Assembly (NCBI GenBank): GCA_038209965.1 | Contig: JBBQXF010000083.1 | Coordinates: 1-21,540, forward strand | Reading direction: 5' to 3' | Length of the DNA stretch: 21,540 nucleotides | Source: JALONO01 sp038209965 | GTDB taxonomy: Bacteria > Bacteroidota > Bacteroidia > Cytophagales > Thermoflexibacteraceae | Shown: positions 1 through 8,585 of the stretch, one piece after another | Position numbering within the stretch: position 1 is the stretch's first letter | How the letters are laid out: each line of letters starts with the position of its first letter | Notes under the pieces: generated by a model | Told to the model about the DNA's origin: nothing | What the model saw: the letters and a program-made list of their open reading frames with translations, nothing else | Database searches by the model: none | Position numbers and translations under genes: made by a program

Positions 1-1
1 C

Positions 2-226
2 CTGTACGAAAAAGGCCTGAGTCAAGCCGCTTGTGTTAGTTGCCACGGGGTCGACGGAAAATTGGGGCTGGTAGGGGCCAAAAGCTTACAAGTCAGCACC
101 AAAACTGACGAAGAGCTGAAAGCCTTGATCCTCAATGGCAAAAACGCCATGCCACCCTACAAAAAAGTGTTTGGGGAAGCTGAAATACTGGCGCTCATTG
201 CCTACGCGAAGACGTTGCGCCAATAA
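2..226 (+). CDS. c-type cytochrome, C-terminal part (5' end outside window)
   Basis: The reading frame is open from the window edge and ends at TAA 224-226, giving the last 74 residues of a class I cytochrome c domain. A heme-attachment motif CVSCH lies near the left edge, and a Met that can serve as the distal axial ligand lies in NAMPPYKK, about 40 residues later, followed by the usual C-terminal helix. Such domains carry electrons in the periplasm or at the outer face of the inner membrane, alone or fused to an oxidase or dehydrogenase. What precedes the domain is not visible, so its partner cannot be named. The next gene appears to begin two bases after the stop codon, which suggests one transcript. 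Confidence 0.85.
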   Translation: MYEKGLSQAACVSCHGVDGKLGLVGAKSLQVSTKTDEELKALILNGKNAMPPYKKVFGEAEILALIAYAKTLRQ

Positions 227-227
227 A

Positions 228-1391
228 GTGGCCGACGGTAATTTTTACAATGCCCGTTATTGGCTGCTCTGTTTCAGCATCTTTTTGTTTTTCATGGGGT
301 TCAATATGATCGTGCCCGAGCTGCCCGCTCACCTCACCAGTTTGGGCGGGGAACAGCACAAGGGACTGATCATTGCCCTGTTTACCCTCACTGCCGCCAT
401 CTCCCGGCCCTTCAGTGGCAAACTGGCCGATACCATCGGACGGGTTCCGGTCATTGTTTTTGGCATCATCGTGTCCACGGTGGCCATCTTTTTTTATCCC
501 CTTTCCCACACCGTAACCTTTTTTCTCACCCTACGGCTGCTTCACGGGTTTTCGACCGGGTTCACGCCCACTGGGGCCAGCGCCTACTTGGCCGATATCG
601 TTCCAGCCCATCGGCGGGGCGAGGCCATGGGCATTTATGGCACTATGTCCGGCTTGGGGATGGCCTTGGCCCCGGCCTTGGGCGGTTGGTTGGCCTATAA
701 CTATGGCATCAATGCCCTGTTTTATACCTCCGGGGTCGTGGGTGGATTGAGCTTGCTAATGACCTTCGGCTTGCGAGAAACCCTGGTGCAAAAACAGCCC
801 TTGACGTGGGCCTTGTTCCGGTTGAAACGACAAGACATCTTTGAGCCCCGGGCGGCGGGCCCCGCTTTGGTCTATGGGTTGTGCTTTTTCAGTTTTGGCG
901 CGGTGCTCACCGTCATGCCCGACATGAGCACTTGGCTGGGCATTGCCAATAAAGGCTGGTTTTTCACCGTTTCCACCATCGCTTCCTTGTTCGTCCGGTT
1001 TGCGGCTGGCAAAGTTTCTGACCAATACGGGCGGGTGCGCATCCTGCAACTCTCCGCGCTCCTGTATGCGGGCGCAATGGGACTGGCCGCGCTGGCCCAC
1101 GAGCCGTGGCTATTCTTTGCTTCGGCAGTTTTATTGGGGCTGGGCATCGGGATGCTGTCGCCCACGGTGCTGGCCTGGACCATCGACGTGAGCGACAACC
1201 AAAGCCGGGGCCGGGCCTTGGCCACTCTCTATATTGCGCTGGAAATTGGCATTGGCCTGGGCGCTTGGTCGGCCGGAGCCATTTATGCCAACCAAACCGC
1301 CAATTTACCCATTGTCTTTGGCCTATCGGCTCTCTTAGCGCTGAGCGCCTTTGCTTACCTTATGTGGGCCCAAGTGCTGGGCAAAAAATGA
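228..1391 (+). CDS. MFS family transporter
   Basis: This encodes a polytopic inner-membrane protein of 387 residues from the proposed start, a normal size for a 12-helix major facilitator. The cytoplasmic loop motif typical of the family is seen twice, as GKLADTIGRVPVIVFG in the first half and GKVSDQYGRVRILQ in the second. This fits two homologous six-helix halves. The frame is open back to an ATG at 135, but that part lies inside the cytochrome gene and gives a basic, non-membrane sequence. The GTG at 228, just after the cytochrome stop, is therefore the more likely start. Helix 1 begins about 10 residues later. The substrate cannot be told; drug or sugar efflux types are both possible. Confidence 0.85.
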   Translation: MADGNFYNARYWLLCFSIFLFFMGFNMIVPELPAHLTSLGGEQHKGLIIALFTLTAAISRPFSGKLADTIGRVPVIVFGIIVSTVAIFFYPLSHTVTFFLTLRLLHGFSTGFTPTGASAYLADIVPAHRRGEAMGIYGTMSGLGMALAPALGGWLAYNYGINALFYTSGVVGGLSLLMTFGLRETLVQKQPLTWALFRLKRQDIFEPRAAGPALVYGLCFFSFGAVLTVMPDMSTWLGIANKGWFFTVSTIASLFVRFAAGKVSDQYGRVRILQLSALLYAGAMGLAALAHEPWLFFASAVLLGLGIGMLSPTVLAWTIDVSDNQSRGRALATLYIALEIGIGLGAWSAGAIYANQTANLPIVFGLSALLALSAFAYLMWAQVLGKK

Positions 1392-1411
1392 TCCGGTGTC
1401 TTTACTACCGC

Positions 1412-1552
1412 GAACCGCCGCACACCTTGGCCACGAAATGTCCGGCCAACAACGATCTCTTCAGCACCTTTAGAAATAAATTCCAGCGCAAATGCTCTGC
1501 CCAATCCGTTAGTGCTACCGATTGTGGCGGTTTTTCCCGATAAGGCTGTCAT
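1412..1552 (-). pseudogene. N-terminal remnant of a short-chain dehydrogenase/reductase
   Basis: From an ATG at 1552 the minus strand reads about 47 residues resembling the beginning of an SDR protein. LSGKT is followed by a glycine-rich nucleotide-binding turn (GSTNGLGRAFALEF) and the end of the second strand (EEIVVGRTFRGQGV). Known SDR proteins run to about 240-300 residues. Here the similarity stops near 1412, and the frame ends at 1355 inside the 3' end of the MFS gene on the other strand. The Rossmann core, the catalytic Ser-Tyr-Lys residues and the C-terminus are all missing. The gene was probably truncated by a deletion that joined it to the MFS gene. This assignment comes from pattern recognition over a short stretch. 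Confidence 0.55.
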
Positions 1553-1725
1553 TTTTTAAATTTAGCCTTTTCCATTTCAAATCGGTTCTTTTTGTTCCTA
1601 ACATCGACATTCTATGCTGTATTTTATTTGTGATACTTTTTATGTTGATTTTTGTGTTTTTACCATTACGTGCGTCCTTGCCGGCAACAAGACAAACTGG
1701 AATATTTAAGAAAATCTTAGCTGAG

Positions 1726-2406
1726 TTACTGGTCACTCAAATTTATCTTTTCATCCCAAACAACGAACCTCGAAAACATTTGTTCTTTGTACCAATTTAG
1801 TTCTTTGGTCTTTTTTACCATGGCCGCATGACTTGGGCTATGGTAAGCGTAGGCTTTCATGTGCTCCAAACTATCCCAAACCGAAAATGTGGCTTGCATC
1901 AGAATAGGCCATTCGCCAAAACCTTTTGAGTAACTCAGTCCCACAAAATTCTTAAGTGACCTAGAAACTTCTGGCACAAATTTCCAGAACTTAACCATAA
2001 GTAAAGGTTTGATGGTTGCACGTGTAATGACGGCGATTTTCTTGGTTAAATCAGGATTTTTGCACGCTAGCAAAGGGTTTGCCCCTCCCCAATTGCCATG
2101 AGTTTGGATGCAATACATGAAATAAGACCTGTTTTCAACTGAATTTTTAGTATATTTTTTCATAATGTTCCCATCATGGAAATTTAGAGAGTCTTGTTCG
2201 CTTTCAAATATGGTTATCAATGCGTACGTTGAAAAATCTGGCATTAGTGAAAAACCATTTACGCTGCCTACCCCCATTGCTCGCCAAAATTGAAGACCTT
2301 TCACATTCGCGAACATCAAGGGCGGGAATCCCATTCTAATAAGTGCTTTCCATTTAGTCCTTAATTTACTATATTTAAAGAAGGAGATAAGAGTTGTTTG
2401 GCTCAT
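1726..2406 (-). CDS. CrtA-like (spheroidene monooxygenase family) protein
   Basis: This 226-residue protein resembles the spheroidene monooxygenase (CrtA) family. Typical features are the N-terminal TTLISFF, a middle segment with the pattern ITRATIKPLLMVKFWKFVP, the GFGEWPILMQATFSVWDS segment, and a C-terminal NWYKEQMFSRF. Family members are haem-linked or iron-linked carotenoid oxygenases that add keto or hydroxy groups; a related protein from a marine flavobacterium acts as a carotenoid 2-hydroxylase. No other carotenoid gene is in the window, so the substrate is uncertain. The gene is more AT-rich than its neighbours and lies on the same strand as the SDR remnant, 173 bases upstream of it. 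The ATG at 2406 gives an N-terminus of the expected length. No signal peptide is seen. Confidence 0.72.
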   Translation of the reverse strand: MSQTTLISFFKYSKLRTKWKALIRMGFPPLMFANVKGLQFWRAMGVGSVNGFSLMPDFSTYALITIFESEQDSLNFHDGNIMKKYTKNSVENRSYFMYCIQTHGNWGGANPLLACKNPDLTKKIAVITRATIKPLLMVKFWKFVPEVSRSLKNFVGLSYSKGFGEWPILMQATFSVWDSLEHMKAYAYHSPSHAAMVKKTKELNWYKEQMFSRFVVWDEKINLSDQ

Positions 2407-3327
2407 ATAGAAGTTGGTTTATGGCTGGTATCTACTAATTCAAGTTCAATATACTTTTTTTCTAGCGGAGAACTTAGCATCTTTATTGTAAAAAACTGAT
2501 TATGAACGATAAGTACAAAATTTTAGTGGAAAATCCACATTACTGCAACCGTCTATTTGGGGTAGGGTTCGAATTATTGGAAATGCTATTTGAAAAAGTG
2601 TAACAAAAGAGACTGAGCATTTACTGAAGAGTCAATATCCAAGCGGGGTTTGAGTCTTAAGTTCACTTTGGCAAACCTAATTGTTGCTGATCTTGGAATA
2701 TCTCTGCCAATATCAACCCGTCTGCCATTAAGCAGCATTAATCACATCTTATAGGCTAAAATTAGGGATAAATCAGGGGTTAAAAAAGCTCGGATCGTTT
2801 TTGGCTAACTTTATTGAATTTTTGGGGTTCCATTGGGCTTTGAAAATAGCCTGCTCATCGGGGATGTCCAGCTTGGGGGAACCGGGTTTCGCGACCCAAT
2901 ATTTTTGCCAAATTTTAGTAATTGGCAGGCAAGAAAAGAAAGATGAAAAATATTTGCCACCGGTGCAGCATCCCAGTGGGCCAAATCTGTTGTGGGTCAA
3001 TTACCCCCCTTCGGGGCTGACCTTGACACTTGGTGGCCCGGCCCCTGCGCTGGCAGAAACAATGATGTTAAGTAGGCTTTCAAAGCTGCACAAATATCAC
3101 AATCCTTGATTTGAAGCCAAGGATGAAAAAATATTGAATGAAAAGTTGGGGATTGAAAAACAGGTTTCGGTTGGCAGGCATTTGAGCCTCATTCGTTTGC
3201 TCAGTGGGGTCTTCCCAACATTATCGTTAACAGTTCTCGGCTCGACGAAGGTGGAAGTCAAGGGATAAGCCTGCATTTTAGCTTTTTTGCCTGCCTTAAT
3301 GGGTTTAACCTTTAGTTGGTGGTAGTT
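2407..3327. other. AT-rich gene-poor stretch of about 920 bases
   Basis: No protein of known type is recognisable here. Short open frames on both strands (for example minus 2773-3000 and plus 2801-3109) overlap each other, have no family-like motifs, and lie in a mixed-composition patch. A frame at 3110-3268 is open for 52 codons without a clear start. A small CCCC-TTC-GGGG hairpin lies near 3005-3016. No tRNA, repeat array or inverted repeat of an insertion sequence was found. The stretch includes the upstream region of the CrtA-like gene, where no convincing promoter was seen, and could contain decayed genes. Confidence 0.5.
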
Positions 3328-3828
3328 TTATTTCTGCTCTTTCAATATTAAATTCCCATTGTCAGTTTTGCTAACGATAATAGCCAAGTTAGGTAGTATC
3401 GTAAAAGTTCGTTTTTGTCCAACCACTATTCTGTAGGACAGCGTAATCTCTCCTTTTTCATTTCTTTGCAAGCTGACTGGGTCAATGGTCGTTTGTAAAT
3501 CTGTTTCAGGCAGAACAACAGCGATCACATATTGTTTTGTAAAATCAATTTCTGTTGGTTTGCCGTCTTTTCCCATGGTGGTGGCCATTCCAAATAGTTC
3601 ATTAAATTTCTCCAATGTTTCAATTTTGGGATCTTCCAAGTTAGTTACAGTATTTTTTATAAAATAATTTTTTGCCACATTGAAAGCAATGTCGGTCAAT
3701 TCTACTTTTGCTGGTGTCCCAGTGCGCTCATTTGCTCGCTGCTTATTACTGTCACTTTTAGGTGAATTCTGACAAGCTGTAAAAAATAAGCTTGTTGCTA
3801 TCGCAAATACTGCAATTTGGTTTTTCAT
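3328..3828 (-). CDS. small lipoprotein of unknown function
   Basis: This 166-residue protein begins with a short basic N-terminus and a hydrophobic stretch ending in a lipobox (LFFTAC, Cys at about residue 19). It is therefore likely exported by Sec and anchored to a membrane by lipid. A Ser/Lys/Asn-rich linker follows. The mature part has a helical beginning (about residues 48-75) and then a beta-rich part with the segments EIDFTKQYVIAVVLPET and TFTILPNLAIIVSKT. I recall similar lipoproteins of this layout in Bacteroidota without a known function. The gene stands alone, between the gene-poor stretch and the divergently read TPR-CHAT gene. Confidence 0.8.
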   Translation of the reverse strand: MKNQIAVFAIATSLFFTACQNSPKSDSNKQRANERTGTPAKVELTDIAFNVAKNYFIKNTVTNLEDPKIETLEKFNELFGMATTMGKDGKPTEIDFTKQYVIAVVLPETDLQTTIDPVSLQRNEKGEITLSYRIVVGQKRTFTILPNLAIIVSKTDNGNLILKEQK

Positions 3829-4226
3829 TTTAAATGGCTGGCTAAATTTATTAATAAATCCTATTGGTGTGGTTTTCGGTTACATCTCGTTTAGCGACCC
3901 CCTCCGCCTATCTCGCCAAATACTGGAAAACCACCAGTCTGGTTTCATTTTTTCTCGCTTTGGCGGTAGGCTTTGGCCCGAGCACATGCGAACTGCTTGC
4001 CCATACATGGCTGGGATGTAATTAGCAAAATTACGACTTTTCGCCAAAACAGCCAAATGGGCCAATTCATTTTTGCTTGCCGAGGCTTTTGCCCGCTGCT
4101 CGGCCAGTTTTGGCCGCTGGCTTTTCCGCTAATTTTCGCCCCAGTCTGGGTCAGACCAAAATAGTTGTCCCCTTCGGTTGTCATTCTGGGCCGTTTGCGT
4201 ACCTTTATTCACAAAACTTGAAGTGT
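3829..4226. other. intergenic region between divergent genes
   Basis: These roughly 400 bases separate the lipoprotein gene (minus) from the TPR-CHAT gene (plus). Short open frames on both strands, such as minus 3945-4184 and minus 3880-4065, do not resemble known families and overlap one another. A frame continuous with the TPR-CHAT gene is open from 4077, but its translation before 4227 would sit in front of a clear signal peptide and is probably untranslated. The only supported element is the promoter-like sequence just before 4227. Confidence 0.5.
4178..4207 (+). promoter_or_regulatory. putative Bacteroidota-type promoter of the TPR-CHAT gene
   Basis: A TTG at 4178-4180 is followed after 19 bases by TACCTTTA at 4200-4207. 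This matches seven of the eight positions counted in the Bacteroidota -7 element TAnnTTTG, with the usual spacing. Transcription would begin near 4213-4215, only about a dozen bases before the ATG at 4227. This supports that start over the upstream ATG at 4077. The match is imperfect at the last base. Confidence 0.4.
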
Positions 4227-7200
4227 ATGTTGCGATCAGTCTCTTGGGCCAGCTTGGCAATTTTGCCAGCTATTTTTTTCGGTGTTATTGCCGTGAGTCG
4301 TCCCGCAATTGGGCAAAAATACCTTGCCGGATTGGCCAAGTCCGAGCTGGCCTATTTAAAGGGCGACTATGAAACCGCCCTGAAAAACCTCCAAAAAACA
4401 GCCGACAAGGCCAAGAAAAAAACGCCCCGTGCCACTGGCTTGCTGGCCATGTACCGCGCCAAATACTATTTGGCTTTTGGCCAATATGATCGGTTTGAGC
4501 AAACGGTGAATGAATTTACGACCAACTTCAAGAATGACGGGCCAAACAGCGTGAGTTATGCGTTGGCGCAGGCCCAAGCTGCCCTATTGTGGGCTGACTA
4601 CGGTAACCCGACCAAGGCAGAAGAGTGGTTGCGCCGGGCTGAGGCCGCCGCCAAGATAGCGGTGGGGCCAGAGGGGCTGCCGGCCGCTTCGGCCACGAAC
4701 GAAGAATTGGCGGCCAAACTGTTGGCCGCCCAACTGCAGATCTATTTATTGCGCGGCAATTTTGCCCAATTCCACCAATTATGGCCGGCCACCGCCGCCG
4801 CCACGCTGCAACACAGCCAGAATGCGGCTACTTATTTTGACTTTGTCCAAAACGAAATGGCAGTCCGAAAGTCCACCAGCATTGAGCTGGCCACTCGGCA
4901 AGCGGCCCATGGTTCAGTATTGGCCATGCGCGGGGCCATGGCCCGTGGCCAAGGTGATTACGAAAACGCCGACAAATGGCTAACTGAAGCTGGCGAATGG
5001 ATATTGGCCAATGTGGGCAAAAATAATGAAGCGTGGGCCTACACGCTCTACGAACTGGCGCAGTTGAGCGTGGATCGGGGCCTGGATTTGGGGGCCACTT
5101 TCAAGCTGCTGGACAAAACCGCTTCCCAAGTGGCCAGTGCAGTGGGAGAGAACCACCAGTGGACCATTGCACTCAACACGCTGTTGATCGCGTTGGATAT
5201 TGACACTGATTTTAACCGGGGCAGCCGCAAAGCCATTGACAATTTTTCCGACTTGGCCAAACGGGAATTTGGTAACAATTCACCCCAATATGGTTTGGGC
5301 GAAATGCTGGAAGCCCGGTATCGGTTCAGAATCCAAGAGTATGCCGAGGCCGACCGGATAGCCCGATCGCTGGAGGGCAACCGGGCCAAGTTTCCGCGCA
5401 CCCACCCGACCTACCTGCGTTTATTGCAACAAAACTATGATCTGGCCATTGTCCGGGATGATTACCCCAAAGCCCTACAATTGATCAACGACGAAGTGGA
5501 CAATGCTTCATTTATTTATGGCCTCAACTCAGTAACTTTTCAACTGGCCCGCTTGCGGCAGGCCAAGCACTTTGCCTTCTACACCAATCGGTATTTGGAT
5601 AGCAAGATTTTTTACCGGGATGGCTTCACCCGTTACTTGCAAAAAGTATTGAAGCCGGGCCACAAGGATCTGCCCGCGCTGCTGGCCGATTACGCCACTT
5701 ACAATGAACTGGTGGGCGAGTATGATTCGGCACTTTCGCAGCGCAAGCAAGTGGTGGCCTTGGCGCTGGCCCGTTACGGCGAAGGCGGCATTCCCTACGC
5801 GATTGCATTGGACAAACAAAATAATTTGCAAATGCAATCGGGCAATTTCAAAGGTGTAGAAGACAACATTGGCAAAGTGCTGGACATTTTTGGGCGAAAG
5901 CCCGATAAAGCCTACAACCTGCCATTTTCCAATGCGCTGGAAACGGCCGCCCGGTTCAGCGCGGCCACGGGCCAGTTCCGGCTCGCCCGCTTTCAGTTGT
6001 TCCGGGCCAGCCGCCTCTACAGCCGGTCGAATGGTTCGATTGTCAATTCCTCGGCGGCCGATGAGCTGATCGCGCTGCTCATTGTGGCCGAGCGCTACGA
6101 AGAAGCCCAGGCGCTCTTGACCCAAACCGTTGAGGTGCGCCGCCTCCGCTATGGGGACAATTCCCGTTTTTTACTGGGTCCTTACAACCAACTGTCCCGC
6201 CTCCAGTTGGTGTTTGGCGATTATTTCAAGGCTGAGGAATACGCCAAGCGGGCGTTGCAGATCGCCGTTGCCACGTTTGAGGCGGGGACAGTGCGCACTG
6301 CCGAACCACTGGCCCTACTGGCCGAAATCCACGCTGCCGAGGGTGATTATGCCAAGGCCAAATCTGAAATAAACCAAGTTATAGCCCTGCAAACCAAGGC
6401 ATTGGGCCGCAAAAATGTGCAAGTGGCCCAATCGCTCCGCCAAGCTGCGCTGATCCGCTTTTACAACAAAGAACAGTTGGGCGACATCGAGAAATTACTA
6501 GTGGAGGCGGGGGACATTATTGGTGAAAACCTGGGCAAGAATACCCCGTTGTATGCCGAAGCGTTGAAAACCTTGGCGTTGGTCAACTTGGAGAACAATA
6601 AATACGTGCTGGCGACCAACAACCTCCAACAAGCTGCCGCGATCTGGGCCAAGACCCTCAAAACTACCAGCACCGTCAATGCGGCGGCGATCAACCTGCT
6701 GCTGGGCGATGTGGCCATGAAACAGGATCTTGGCAAAGAAGCCGAGAGCCGCTATAGCCTGGCCCGCGACGGTTTCAAGGATCTGTTGGGCGAAAAGCAC
6801 CCAGACTATATCCGATCATTGGCCCGGTTGGCCCGCCTTTATTTCGTTCAGGGCAACTTATCGGCTTGTGGCAAAAACATCGATCAAGTGCTGGCGCACC
6901 ATGCTAATTTTGTCGGGGAATTTTTTCCCGCGATGACTTACCGCGAGAAGTTGCGCTATTGGAACCTGATTCGGGGTGATGTGGATTTTTACTACAATTT
7001 TGCCACCAGACAGGGCCAACGCAACCCCAAAGTGCTGGCCGAAATGTATGGGTATGTTGCTTTCTTCAAGTCTTTGCTCATTGGCAATGAGGGCAAGGCC
7101 CGGATGGCCCTGTTGAGCACGCCCGACTCGGCCGTAGTGCGGAATTACCGCAGTTGGGTGGGCAAAAAACTGCAATTGACCCAGCAATTGGCCCTATCCG

Positions 7201-8513
7201 CCGATCAGCAAAAAGAACTGGGCATCGATCTGCCGCTGTTGCAAAAAGAAATCGAGGAGTTGGAGAAGGAATTGGCCAAGCAAACCAGTGATTTTACCCA
7301 ACTGAAAGAAGCAAACCGTTGGATCGGGGCTGACGAACTGCGTGGTGTCCTGAAGAAGAACGAGGCCGCCGTTGAGATCGTCCGTTTCTCGTATTTTGAT
7401 AAAAAATTTACCGACTCGGTGAGCTACGTTGCCTTGGTGCTCACTGAGTCGGAGCGCAACCCAACGCTAGTGCCGCTACCCGGGGGCAAACTATTGGAAG
7501 GCAAACACCTTTTATTTTACCGCAATATGGTAAAATTTGGCTTGGCCGACACCCTCACTTACCAACGTTATTGGCAACCCATCGACGCAGTGCTGGGCAA
7601 AACGAAGCGCATCTATTTGGCTGCCGATGGCGTGTACAACCAAGTCAACATCGACGCCCTGCTCAAGCATGATGAAGTGTATGTGATCGACGATCAGGAG
7701 ATTTTCACGCTGACCAACACCTCCGAACTGCTGACCAAGCCGGTGATTGGCAAGAAAGAAAAAAATAAAACGGTTGAGACCAAACGCAGTTACGTTTTTT
7801 TGGGCAATCCGGTGTTTTACAAGGATTTACAGCCTGACGAATACCTAAAATTCTCTACTCGGGCCGTCCCCCAACTGCCGGGCACCGATCGGGAAGCAAA
7901 GGAGCTAAAAGAACTGGTGGGCAAGTCGCAGCCGCAAGTAGCCGACTTCGTGGCCAATGAAGCCACCGAGGCAAGGATCAAGGCCCTCAAAAGCCCAACC
8001 GTGTTGCACATTGCCACCCACGGTTTTTTTGAGCCGGATCTGGTCGAGGGATTCAGCGACAATGAGCTCAATGCCCAGCGGGCGGTCGATAACCCGCTCC
8101 TGCGCTCGGGCCTGTTGCTCAAGTATGCGGGCGATCTGGTGGCCAGTGGCAATGTATATGCGTACAACCGAGCGGAAGGGATCCTCACGGCCTATGAAGC
8201 CGCCGATCTGAATTTGGCCAATACGGAATTGGTCGTGTTGAGTGCTTGCGAAACTGGGCGCGGCGAAACGCGGATTGGGGAAGGGGTGTACAGCTTGCAA
8301 CGCGCATTCCGGGCTGCCGGGGCCAAAACGGTGATCATGAGCTTGTTCAAAGTAGATGACGATGCCACCCGCGCCCTTATGGATCTGTTTTATAACAATT
8401 GGCTGCGGACTGGCGACAAACGGGGATCGTTTTCCGAGGCCAAAAAGCAACTGCGCCAAACGTATCCCGAACCCCGCTATTGGGGTGCCTTTGTGATGGT
8501 GGGCAGTGAGTAG
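4227..8513 (+). CDS. exported TPR-repeat protein with C-terminal CHAT protease domain
   Basis: From the ATG at 4227 this encodes 1428 residues. The N-terminus is a likely Sec signal peptide (hydrophobic about residues 7-25, cleavage near residue 30), so the protein probably acts in the periplasm or outside. Residues about 33-960 hold many tetratricopeptide repeats, with typical segments such as LKGDYETALKNL, FGDYFKAEEYAKRAL and AEGDYAKAKSEI. A charged coiled-coil-like segment (near 1001-1020, LQKEIEELEKELAKQ) leads into a CHAT domain from about 1032. The caspase-like dyad is present: His1265 in VLHIATHGFFEP and Cys1341 in VVLSACETGRGE. The C-terminus, PEPRYWGAFVMVGSE, is the usual CHAT ending. 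CHAT domains are clan CD cysteine proteases related to caspases and separase; the substrate is unknown here. The gene converges on the SiaBC-transporter cluster. Confidence 0.92.
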   Translation: MLRSVSWASLAILPAIFFGVIAVSRPAIGQKYLAGLAKSELAYLKGDYETALKNLQKTADKAKKKTPRATGLLAMYRAKYYLAFGQYDRFEQTVNEFTTNFKNDGPNSVSYALAQAQAALLWADYGNPTKAEEWLRRAEAAAKIAVGPEGLPAASATNEELAAKLLAAQLQIYLLRGNFAQFHQLWPATAAATLQHSQNAATYFDFVQNEMAVRKSTSIELATRQAAHGSVLAMRGAMARGQGDYENADKWLTEAGEWILANVGKNNEAWAYTLYELAQLSVDRGLDLGATFKLLDKTASQVASAVGENHQWTIALNTLLIALDIDTDFNRGSRKAIDNFSDLAKREFGNNSPQYGLGEMLEARYRFRIQEYAEADRIARSLEGNRAKFPRTHPTYLRLLQQNYDLAIVRDDYPKALQLINDEVDNASFIYGLNSVTFQLARLRQAKHFAFYTNRYLDSKIFYRDGFTRYLQKVLKPGHKDLPALLADYATYNELVGEYDSALSQRKQVVALALARYGEGGIPYAIALDKQNNLQMQSGNFKGVEDNIGKVLDIFGRKPDKAYNLPFSNALETAARFSAATGQFRLARFQLFRASRLYSRSNGSIVNSSAADELIALLIVAERYEEAQALLTQTVEVRRLRYGDNSRFLLGPYNQLSRLQLVFGDYFKAEEYAKRALQIAVATFEAGTVRTAEPLALLAEIHAAEGDYAKAKSEINQVIALQTKALGRKNVQVAQSLRQAALIRFYNKEQLGDIEKLLVEAGDIIGENLGKNTPLYAEALKTLALVNLENNKYVLATNNLQQAAAIWAKTLKTTSTVNAAAINLLLGDVAMKQDLGKEAESRYSLARDGFKDLLGEKHPDYIRSLARLARLYFVQGNLSACGKNIDQVLAHHANFVGEFFPAMTYREKLRYWNLIRGDVDFYYNFATRQGQRNPKVLAEMYGYVAFFKSLLIGNEGKARMALLSTPDSAVVRNYRSWVGKKLQLTQQLALSADQQKELGIDLPLLQKEIEELEKELAKQTSDFTQLKEANRWIGADELRGVLKKNEAAVEIVRFSYFDKKFTDSVSYVALVLTESERNPTLVPLPGGKLLEGKHLLFYRNMVKFGLADTLTYQRYWQPIDAVLGKTKRIYLAADGVYNQVNIDALLKHDEVYVIDDQEIFTLTNTSELLTKPVIGKKEKNKTVETKRSYVFLGNPVFYKDLQPDEYLKFSTRAVPQLPGTDREAKELKELVGKSQPQVADFVANEATEARIKALKSPTVLHIATHGFFEPDLVEGFSDNELNAQRAVDNPLLRSGLLLKYAGDLVASGNVYAYNRAEGILTAYEAADLNLANTELVVLSACETGRGETRIGEGVYSLQRAFRAAGAKTVIMSLFKVDDDATRALMDLFYNNWLRTGDKRGSFSEAKKQLRQTYPEPRYWGAFVMVGSE

Positions 8514-8531
8514 CCGGTAGCGAGCAAAATA

Positions 8532-8561
8532 AAACCGGGGCCTTTGAAAGGGCCCCGGTTT
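8532..8561. terminator. bidirectional hairpin terminator
   Basis: A perfect 11-base stem, AAACCGGGGCC (8532-8542) pairing with GGCCCCGGTTT (8551-8561), encloses an 8-base loop. It lies 18 bases after the TPR-CHAT stop and just beyond the end of the convergent minus-strand gene. The A-rich and T-rich flanks allow it to stop transcription from either side, though the plus-side T run is short. Confidence 0.8.
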
Positions 8562-8585
8562 ATCAAGATTGTTTGCAGATAAACG

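Noticed and set aside
3880..4184. Minus-strand open frames before the TPR-CHAT gene
   Set aside because: Two overlapping frames in different phases, rich in Trp, Arg and Lys, without similarity to a known family. A frameshifted remnant cannot be excluded but is not supported.
4077..4226. Upstream extension of the TPR-CHAT protein by 50 residues
   Set aside because: It would bury the signal peptide, and most of it lies upstream of the promoter-like element at 4178-4207.
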